From Kangiella sp. (GTDB taxonomy: Bacteria; Pseudomonadota; Gammaproteobacteria; Enterobacterales; Kangiellaceae), in the NCBI GenBank assembly GCA_026195755.1, contig JAPHRL010000299.1:1-7484 (forward strand): a DNA stretch of 7,484 nt, in the 5' to 3' direction. Below are positions 1 through 5,546 of this stretch, piece after piece; position 1 is the stretch's first letter; every line of letters begins with the position of its first letter. A program made the translations under genes and the position numbers. Below the pieces are notes generated by a model, which saw nothing but the letters and a program-made list of their open reading frames with translations, was not told the DNA's origin and did no database searches.

Positions 1-672
1 AAAACACAGGTACTCACTGAGTGTCGTCGAGCTATTGAAGGCAGATATCCGGTAAATAAAAGAAGCCGCCAAGATATTACATTGGATGATTTCAGAAGCT
101 TCTTTGCCTATGGCGGCACCATTGACCGTTTCTTTGATCAACATTTAAGTGTATTTGTGGATACTTCTCGAGGTCGCTGGCGACTACTGAAAGATATTGG
201 CATCAGTAACTACACCTTAAGACAATTGGAAAAAGCAAAATCAATCAGAGAAAGCTTCTTCGTTCGAAATGGATCTGACATATCTGTTAACTTCACCTTA
301 AAACCATCAAGCCTGAGTGTTAATGCCGGTCAGGTATTAATGGATATTGAAGGGCAGATTTTATCCTATCGACATGGGCCACTACGTTCATACCCTACTC
401 GCTGGCCTGGACCAAAACCACAAGTAGCCACGTCAATATCTTTTACTCCAACTGACGGTGGTCAGACTGAAACTGTGAGAACAACCGGTTTTTGGAGTCT
501 GTTCAGGTTGCTGGATAAGGCCAAGCTAAAGAAGACTTTGGCCTATGATAAATTTCTAGTTGAGTTCAAACAGGTGCCATTTGACGCCACTTTTGAGCTG
601 CAAGCTCACAGTGTTAATAACCCATTTTTTGGCTCGGACTTGGAAGGGTTTAACTGCCCAACTGATTTGTAA
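1..672 (+). CDS. tssM: TssM (IcmF/VasK family) T6SS membrane-complex protein, C-terminal part, 5' end outside the window
   Basis: The frame is open from base 1, so this is the last 223 residues of a longer protein; TssM is normally about 1,100-1,200 residues, so roughly the final fifth is present. A TTG at base 82 is an internal leucine codon, not a start. Family signatures visible, in window residue numbers: a C-x2-AI-x-GRYP segment at 8-17, DFRSFFAYGGTIDRFF at 30-45, a beta-rich stretch with HGP at 125-127 and WPGP at 135-138, and the terminal NPFF (207-210) and FNCP (217-220) typical of TssM ends. In the family, TssM spans the inner membrane and its periplasmic C-terminal region contacts the lipoprotein TssJ, building the TssJLM trans-envelope complex. 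The fragment shown would be periplasmic. The stop codon overlaps the tagF start by one base (TAATG), consistent with one operon. The identification is firm; the N-terminal ATPase-like and membrane parts cannot be judged. Confidence 0.95.
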   Translation, partial: KTQVLTECRRAIEGRYPVNKRSRQDITLDDFRSFFAYGGTIDRFFDQHLSVFVDTSRGRWRLLKDIGISNYTLRQLEKAKSIRESFFVRNGSDISVNFTLKPSSLSVNAGQVLMDIEGQILSYRHGPLRSYPTRWPGPKPQVATSISFTPTDGGQTETVRTTGFWSLFRLLDKAKLKKTLAYDKFLVEFKQVPFDATFELQAHSVNNPFFGSDLEGFNCPTDL

Positions 673-1484
673 TGGGTATGTGTGCTATGCGACTGGGTTG
701 CTTTGGAAAAATACGCAATTGTGGTGACTTCATCAGTCGCCACGTGCCGTGTGCAATTGAGCAGATCTTTACTGAATGGCTGGAAGCTGGGCTGGTCGAA
801 ACCAAAGAAAGGTTTCAGCAACAATGGCTTGATTATTTTCTGACAAGTCCGGTCTGGAATTTTGTGATAGATGAGCCTGACTCAGAACAGGTGATCGTCG
901 GCACCATGATGCCGAGCATGGATAAAGTGGGACGATATTATCCATTAATCGTATTACAAACCATCAGCCAGGATTGTGGCTTGAATGTCAGCCTGCTGGA
1001 AGAAGTCGAAACGCTAATGCTAAGTACTTTAGATAAGGGTGTTGAACAGGAACAGTTTGTACAAGCATTAGATCAGATGAATGCAAATAACGAATTAGAT
1101 GATGACTCGAAAGATCAGCGGCAAGAATGTATTCCTATTAGCCAGTTAAGAGCGGTTTGCGCTAACAGTACTCCTAGAGCCGCAGAGACAGTTGTCAGGT
1201 TGTGGCCCGAGCAAGATAGCGGTATATCGGCAGCAAAAGAGACGCCCAAGTTATACCGCCATGAGTCTGAAACAAGCGGTAACCCTTCCAGTATCTGGTG
1301 GACAAAGGGCTCTGAGAATATGGGCCCGACTGGGCTTTTGTGCCAAGGGTTTCCACCGATAGCAGGAATTCATGCAACTCTTGACGGTGACTGGCTGGGT
1401 TCAGGATGGCTTTCAGTGAATGCTGTTGAAGAAGCAGATAAATGTGACGATAAAAAAATAACAATGGAAGTATGTTGTGATTAA
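672..1484 (+). CDS. tagF: TagF, T6SS-associated post-translational regulator
   Basis: A 270-residue protein with the hallmarks of the TagF family. The N-terminal block has GCFGKIRNCGDFISR (9-23), corresponding to the family GxxGKLP-x2-GDF motif. It is followed by EWLEAGL (35-41), a W-x2-YF-x3-PVWNF segment (52-64) and MMPSMDKVGRYYPL (79-92). Near the C terminus SIWWTKGS (207-214) and the following GFPP are also typical. Residues of about 110-200 form a more variable, polar middle. In Pseudomonas aeruginosa, TagF represses T6SS assembly post-translationally, through the FHA protein, so a cytoplasmic inhibitory role is inferred here. The start at 672 overlaps the tssM stop (TAATG). The nearest purine-rich tract (GGAAGGG, 642-648) is too far upstream, so translation probably depends on ribosomes finishing tssM; ATG codons at 678 and 687 are less likely alternatives. 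The 3' end overlaps pppA by 8 bases. Confidence 0.93.
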   Translation: MGMCAMRLGCFGKIRNCGDFISRHVPCAIEQIFTEWLEAGLVETKERFQQQWLDYFLTSPVWNFVIDEPDSEQVIVGTMMPSMDKVGRYYPLIVLQTISQDCGLNVSLLEEVETLMLSTLDKGVEQEQFVQALDQMNANNELDDDSKDQRQECIPISQLRAVCANSTPRAAETVVRLWPEQDSGISAAKETPKLYRHESETSGNPSSIWWTKGSENMGPTGLLCQGFPPIAGIHATLDGDWLGSGWLSVNAVEEADKCDDKKITMEVCCD

Positions 1485-2304
1485 CGCGGAACAAGATAAA
1501 GCAACCATCGAATATCGCTGGCTGTCCTCAGCTGCTACTCATGTGGGCGCGGTAAGGGAAGTCAATGAAGACAATCAGGTCGAAAAACCTGAAATAGGAT
1601 TGTGGGTGGTTGCTGATGGTATGGGTGGTCATAGCGCGGGTGATGTCGCCAGCGCTATGGTGGTAGATGAACTGTCAGCGGTAAGGCGCACCGGCAATAA
1701 CGAAGAGTTTATTGAACGCGTTATTGAAGTGCTGAGCATCGCTAATCAAAAACTAAGACAATTGGCATTCCAGAAGTTTGATAAACAGGCTGTCATGGGA
1801 ACCACGGTTGTGGTTCTGATTTTGTACGAAAATAACTACACCATATTATGGGCTGGCGATAGTCGGGTGTATCGCTTCAGAAATCGTCAGCTTGAGCAAT
1901 TAACCCGTGATCATAGTCAAGTCAATGACATGCTTGACTCCGGTTTGTTAGCGGAAGATGAAATTGAAGATCATCCACTGGCTAATGTCATCACTCGAGC
2001 CATTGGAGCATCGCAAACACTTAACCTCGAAAGAATAGATGGTGAGTTAAAGCATGGCGACATTTTTATGCTGTGTAGTGATGGATTAAATAAAGAGTTA
2101 ACTGACCAGGAGATTTCACCCTTTTTTAATACGGGTGATGTGGATGAAATCAATAAAGCATTAATTCATTCGGCTCTTGTCAGAGGTGCGCAAGATAACA
2201 TTACAGCAATTTCAGTGCGGGTTGAAGGAAGTGTTGGCAATGACCAGACGATCCCTGCCTGGAATACGCATAAGTCAGAGGAGAGTTCATTAAATGGATA
2301 TTGA
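1477..2304 (+). CDS. pppA: PppA, PP2C-family serine/threonine protein phosphatase of the T6SS
   Basis: A 275-residue single-domain PP2C (PPM) phosphatase with no signal peptide or membrane segment, so cytoplasmic. All the bacterial PP2C motifs are in order: VGAVREVNEDN (23-33), VVADGMGGHSAGD (44-56), MGTT (107-110), WAGDSRVYRFR (125-135), LTRDHS (142-147), ITRAIG (172-177), GDIFMLCSDGL (194-204) and AQDNIT (238-243). The expected metal-binding acids D47, D202 and D240 are all present, so it should be an active Mn/Mg-dependent phosphatase. In characterised systems PppA removes phosphate added by the kinase PpkA to the FHA protein, which turns secretion off or resets it. The kinase and its target are not in this window. 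The start is GTG at 1477, because no other in-frame start lies before residue 49; GGAAG at 1466-1470 sits 6 bases upstream. It overlaps tagF by 8 bases and tssA by 11. Confidence 0.94.
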   Translation: MINAEQDKATIEYRWLSSAATHVGAVREVNEDNQVEKPEIGLWVVADGMGGHSAGDVASAMVVDELSAVRRTGNNEEFIERVIEVLSIANQKLRQLAFQKFDKQAVMGTTVVVLILYENNYTILWAGDSRVYRFRNRQLEQLTRDHSQVNDMLDSGLLAEDEIEDHPLANVITRAIGASQTLNLERIDGELKHGDIFMLCSDGLNKELTDQEISPFFNTGDVDEINKALIHSALVRGAQDNITAISVRVEGSVGNDQTIPAWNTHKSEESSLNGY

Positions 2305-3370
2305 AAACTATATCAAGCCGATTAGTGAAGACAATCCTTGTGGACGAGATTTACGAGAAGACACCAGTGTTGAATCAATATATTACAAATTAAGAGACGC
2401 CCGAAATTCAGCAAGAAAAGCTGAACGTTTAGCATTAGCTGATGCCGAGGATGCAGTGACCATTGATGAGAACTGGTTTCAGTTGAAAGAACTGGCTTTG
2501 CAGGCATTAGAGCAGGAGACAAAAGATCTCGAAGTGGTGGCCTGGTTGATTGAAGCTGTAACAAGAATTGATGGCATAAAAGGATTAACTTTTGGTTATC
2601 AGTTAGCCAGTGAGCTAATCAACACCTATTGGGAACAAGGAGTTTATCCGGCAATTGACGAAGATGGTATTGAGACTCGGGTAGCACCTTTATCGGGTCT
2701 TAATGGGTTTGATAGTGCCGGTACACTGATTACCCCAATTAAATCGGTAGTGATTACCGATAGTGAAGAGTATTTGCCGGTTTGTGTTTGGCAGTATGAG
2801 CAGGCAGTACAACTGGAAAGACTAGACGCTGAGAAAAAACAAAACCGAATTGATAATGGCGCAATACCATTGGAAGGTATTAAGAAAGCTGTGCTACTGA
2901 CTGAGTCGATTTTCTATAAAGATCTTCTTAATGACGTGCAATCTGCTTTAGAAACCTACCAAACATTTACCAATGAATTTGATCGAGTGTGTGATTCATT
3001 ACCGCAACCAACGTCTAATATAAGAAATGCTTTGAAAGAGTGCATGGAAGCGGTTGAGTACTTGGCAAAGGACAAATTAGCGTCGTCAGATGAAGCGGTC
3101 AGTCAGGATAGTGAAGATGGAGCCGCGGATAGGTCTAGTGCGGAAGTTCGATCTATCAATCGGCGCGAGCAGGCGATCAATACTCTGAGACAAGTAGCAC
3201 AGTTTTTTCGAGAAACCGAACCTCATTCCCCTATTTCGTATTTGCTGGACCAGAGTATTCGTTGGAGTGATTTGTCATTACCGGAATTGTTGCAGCAGTT
3301 GATTCCAGAAGAAGGTGCACGTGAACAGTATTTTAAACTAACAGGGATCGATACGGGTAGTAACCAGTAA
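2294..3370 (+). CDS. tssA: TssA (ImpA/VasJ family), T6SS baseplate and sheath-assembly protein
   Basis: A 358-residue protein with the ImpA N-terminal domain over about residues 8-130: NPCG (14-17), the W61-centred helix, KDLEVVAWL (77-85) and a GLTFGYQLASELINTYWEQGVYP stretch. A polar, acidic, serine-rich linker covers about 258-287. The compact C-terminal domain runs from 290 to 355, with RREQAINTLRQVAQFFRETEPHSP (EPHSP at 309-313) and W324. This architecture and length resemble the short TssA1 type of P. aeruginosa (about 344 residues) rather than long forms with an extended, membrane-anchored C terminus. Family role: a ring-forming cytoplasmic protein that binds the membrane complex and baseplate and primes Hcp tube and sheath growth. 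The ATG at 2294 is preceded by GAGGAGAG (2278-2285) at suitable spacing and overlaps the pppA 3' end by 11 bases. The subtype assignment is by motif reading, not alignment. Confidence 0.92.
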   Translation: MDIENYIKPISEDNPCGRDLREDTSVESIYYKLRDARNSARKAERLALADAEDAVTIDENWFQLKELALQALEQETKDLEVVAWLIEAVTRIDGIKGLTFGYQLASELINTYWEQGVYPAIDEDGIETRVAPLSGLNGFDSAGTLITPIKSVVITDSEEYLPVCVWQYEQAVQLERLDAEKKQNRIDNGAIPLEGIKKAVLLTESIFYKDLLNDVQSALETYQTFTNEFDRVCDSLPQPTSNIRNALKECMEAVEYLAKDKLASSDEAVSQDSEDGAADRSSAEVRSINRREQAINTLRQVAQFFRETEPHSPISYLLDQSIRWSDLSLPELLQQLIPEEGAREQYFKLTGIDTGSNQ

Positions 3371-3387
3371 ATCTGAACCCTCAAGCT

Positions 3388-3396
3388 AAAGGAGAA
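3388..3396 (+). promoter_or_regulatory. Strong Shine-Dalgarno sequence for tssB
   Basis: AAAGGAGAA lies with its GGAG core (3391-3394) 6 bases before the tssB ATG. It is the best ribosome binding site in the T6SS part of the window and sits in the only intergenic gap of that operon (30 bases). Strong, independent initiation here suits the large amount of sheath protein needed relative to the upstream regulators; that purpose is inferred. Confidence 0.8.
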
Positions 3397-3400
3397 ACAC

Positions 3401-3919
3401 ATGGCGAGTATACATGATCGTTTGAAAAAAGTGCGTAAGCCACGAGTCCACATTACCTATGATGTGGAGACCGATGGCGCAGTATTAGAAAAAGAATTGC
3501 CTTTTGTGGTTGGTGTTATGGGCGATTTTAGTGCCGACTCAACAAAACCAGTGAAATCATTAAAAGAGCGTCGTTTCATTCAAATTGATAAAGACAATAT
3601 CAATGAAGTAATGCGCAATATGTCGCCGGGTCTCAATATTAAAGTCGACAACACTTTAGAAAATGACGGTTCGGAAATGGCGGTTAACCTGAAGTTCGAT
3701 TCGATGGATGACTTTGAGCCAGCAGCTATAGTTGACCAGGTTGAGCCGCTAAAGAAGCTAATGGACACGCGTAATAAGTTGCGTGATCTGATGACTAAAA
3801 TTGACCGTTCTGAAGAGCTGGAAGGGTTAATGGAAAAAGTCTTGCAAAACAGTGATGACTTGAATGCGCTAGCAGAGGCTCTTGGACAAATAGATGAAAA
3901 GACAGGAGATGAGCAATGA
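3401..3919 (+). CDS. tssB: TssB (VipA), small subunit of the T6SS contractile sheath
   Basis: A 172-residue protein of usual TssB length. The start SIHDRLKKVRKPRVHITYDVETDG (from residue 3), the ELPFVVGVMGDFS segment (32-44), LKERRFIQID (55-64) and the VDNTL segment are strongly conserved in the family. The C-terminal third (about 110-172) is helical and charged, as expected for the part that packs against TssC. TssB and TssC form heterodimers that assemble into the cytoplasmic helical sheath around the Hcp tube; contraction drives the spike outward, and ClpV then disassembles the contracted sheath. The ATG at 3401 follows a strong Shine-Dalgarno sequence. The gene overlaps tssC by four bases (ATGA), the common arrangement for these two partners, and would help keep their synthesis balanced. 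Confidence 0.97.
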   Translation: MASIHDRLKKVRKPRVHITYDVETDGAVLEKELPFVVGVMGDFSADSTKPVKSLKERRFIQIDKDNINEVMRNMSPGLNIKVDNTLENDGSEMAVNLKFDSMDDFEPAAIVDQVEPLKKLMDTRNKLRDLMTKIDRSEELEGLMEKVLQNSDDLNALAEALGQIDEKTGDEQ

Positions 3920-5406
3920 CAGAAATGGAAAAAGTTGCCGCTAAGGAACAACTCGTTGAACAAAGCCCTGATATTTTAAGCCAGGCCATTGCGGCGACTA
4001 AGCAAACTGAAGCGAGTCGCGCAGAAGAGTTGTTGAGAGCGTTAACCTCTGAGGCGATGAAAGGTACCGTCACCTGGAATAAAAACCTGACCGTTACTTT
4101 CAAAGAGGCCATCGACAAAATTGACGAAGCCCTTTCGTCCCAGTTATCAAAGATTATGCACAATGAGCGTTTCCAGAAGTTGGAAGGATCATGGCGTGGT
4201 TTGCAGTATCTGGTGCAAAATACTGATACTTCAGTTTCCATGAAACTGAAAGTGATCAATTTACCCAAGCGCGAACTGTTCAAGGACTTAAGCAAAGCGG
4301 TAGAGTTTGATCAAAGCCAGCTGTTTAAGAAGATCTACGAGAGTGAGTTTGGTACAGCCGGTGGCGAACCGTTTGGTGCCTTAATTGGTGATTACGAATT
4401 TACTAATCATCCTGAAGATATCGAAACATTAGAGCTCACCTCGAATGTTGCAGCCGGAGCTTTTGCCCCTTTCATTTCAGCATCATCTCCAGAATTGTTT
4501 GGATTCAATGATTGGACTGAATTATCAAAGCCGCGCGATTTAGAGAAAATTTTTGATTCATTAGAATATGCCCGCTGGCGTGGTTTCAGAGACTCGGAAG
4601 ATTCTCGCTTTGTGACATTGACGGCTCCTCGTGTGTTGGCGCGTTTGCCGTATGGTGAGCAAACCCGTCCAATAGAAGAGTTTGCTTTCGAGGAACTGCC
4701 AGTCGATAGCAACACTAAAATTGCCAATAGTGTTGATAATAAAGACTATTGCTGGATGAATGCCTCTTATGTACTGGGCAGTAAATTAACTCAGGCCTTT
4801 ACTGAACACGGCTGGTGTACTGCAATCCGTGGTGCTGAAGGTGGTGGTAAAGTGACTTCATTGCCAATGCACAATTTCCTCAGTGATGATGGCGATATGG
4901 ACATGCAGTGTCCAACTGAAGTGGGTATTACTGATCGTCGTGAAGCTGAATTGAGCAAGCTTGGCTTTCTACCTTTGTGTCACTATAAAAACACCGACTA
5001 TGCAGTGTTCTTTGGCTCAAACACTACGCAGCGTCCAAAGAAATATGACAGCCCTGATGCAACCGCTAATGCTGATATTTCCTCTCGTTTGCCGTATATC
5101 ATGGCCACGTCACGTTTTGCTCACTATCTTAAAGTCCTGGCGCGCGATAAGATTGGCTCTTTCATGGAACCGGAAGATTGCGAATCCTGGTTAAATCGCT
5201 GGATCCTAAATTACGTCAATGCTGATGAGGCTGCTGGCCAAGAGTCACGGGCTAAGTATCCACTGGCCGAAGCTCGAGTTGAAGTTGAAGAGGTGCCAGG
5301 TAGTCCTGGTGTCTATCACGCGAAGGCCTGGTTGAAGCCGTGGTTACAACTGGAAGAGTTGAGTACCTCATTGCGATTAGTAGCGAAAATTCCAGAAAGT
5401 AAATAA
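3916..5406 (+). CDS. tssC: TssC (VipB), large subunit of the T6SS contractile sheath
   Basis: A complete 496-residue TssC at normal family length. Conserved blocks include ELTSNVAAGAFAPFISASSPELFG (around 176-190), YARWRGFRDSEDSRFVTL (218-235), the GWCTAIRGAEGGGKV loop (299-313), the CPTEVGITDRREAELSKLGFLPL block, SSRLPYIMATSRFAHYLKVLARDKIGSF, and the C-terminal beta-rich region ending with WLKPWLQLEELSTSLRLVAKIP. In the sheath, TssC pairs with TssB and supplies most of the handshake strands that connect neighbouring subunits. The extreme N terminus (about 16-35) is a predicted helix in the position where V. cholerae VipB carries its ClpV-binding helix. AGGAG at 3904-3908 lies 7 bases before the ATG, inside the tssB end, so initiation is both coupled and direct. 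It is the last gene of the T6SS unit and is followed by a terminator. Confidence 0.97.
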   Translation: MTEMEKVAAKEQLVEQSPDILSQAIAATKQTEASRAEELLRALTSEAMKGTVTWNKNLTVTFKEAIDKIDEALSSQLSKIMHNERFQKLEGSWRGLQYLVQNTDTSVSMKLKVINLPKRELFKDLSKAVEFDQSQLFKKIYESEFGTAGGEPFGALIGDYEFTNHPEDIETLELTSNVAAGAFAPFISASSPELFGFNDWTELSKPRDLEKIFDSLEYARWRGFRDSEDSRFVTLTAPRVLARLPYGEQTRPIEEFAFEELPVDSNTKIANSVDNKDYCWMNASYVLGSKLTQAFTEHGWCTAIRGAEGGGKVTSLPMHNFLSDDGDMDMQCPTEVGITDRREAELSKLGFLPLCHYKNTDYAVFFGSNTTQRPKKYDSPDATANADISSRLPYIMATSRFAHYLKVLARDKIGSFMEPEDCESWLNRWILNYVNADEAAGQESRAKYPLAEARVEVEEVPGSPGVYHAKAWLKPWLQLEELSTSLRLVAKIPESK

Positions 5407-5427
5407 TCTGCAAGTAAAGTAAGACCT

Positions 5428-5453
5428 GAGGCCGCATTCGCGGCCTTCTTTTT
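5428..5453 (+). terminator. Rho-independent terminator ending the T6SS operon
   Basis: A perfect 7-bp GC-rich stem, AGGCCGC (5429-5435) with GCGGCCT (5440-5446), closes a 4-base ATTC loop. A G-T wobble pair at 5428/5447 can extend it. The TTCTTTTT run at 5446-5453 follows immediately. It begins about 22 bases after the tssC stop and separates the secretion genes from polA. There is no comparable A-run on the left side, so it appears to act only in the + direction. Confidence 0.88.
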
Positions 5454-5490
5454 ATGGTTTGTGGTGTTGTGGACATGAAAGTGACTGCGA

Positions 5491-5511
5491 GTAGCTTACG
5501 AAATTTGCTAC
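5491..5511. repeat. Short inverted repeat overlapping the putative polA -10
   Basis: GTAGC (5491-5495) and GCTAC (5507-5511) are exact inverse complements separated by 11 bases. The right arm overlaps the proposed -10 element. Such a layout could be a regulator binding site, but arms of five bases occur often by chance, so no function is assigned. Confidence 0.2.
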
Positions 5512-5514
5512 ACT
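5507..5514 (+). promoter_or_regulatory. Possible extended -10 promoter element for polA
   Basis: TGCTACACT has the extended -10 form: TG, one base, then a TACACT hexamer at 5509-5514 that matches four of six consensus bases, including the key T-A and final T. No good -35 hexamer is visible at 16-18 bases upstream, which extended -10 promoters tolerate. Transcription would start near 5521, giving a leader of about 26 bases before polA. The location just after the terminator fits polA needing its own promoter. This is read by eye only. Confidence 0.4.
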
Positions 5515-5546
5515 AGCCCCATTCAATCACAAGTAACGCTACTGAC

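Noticed and set aside
1195..1494. A 99-codon antisense open frame opposite the 3' end of tagF
   Set aside because: It overlaps conserved TagF C-terminal motifs and the pppA start region; no family resemblance was seen, so it is treated as a shadow.
2743..2761. Perfect 7-bp inverted repeat ATCGGTA-GTGAT-TACCGAT inside tssA
   Set aside because: It is not followed by a T-run and lies in coding sequence in the middle of the gene, so it is neither a terminator nor a convincing operator; chance is sufficient.
3795..4295. A 166-codon antisense open frame across the tssB/tssC junction
   Set aside because: It lies entirely opposite two strongly conserved sheath genes, has a composition typical of a mirrored coding frame, and shows no recognisable domain or start signal.
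4961..5194. A 77-codon + strand frame inside tssC
   Set aside because: It is an out-of-frame reading of a highly conserved TssC segment with no ribosome binding site or recognisable product.
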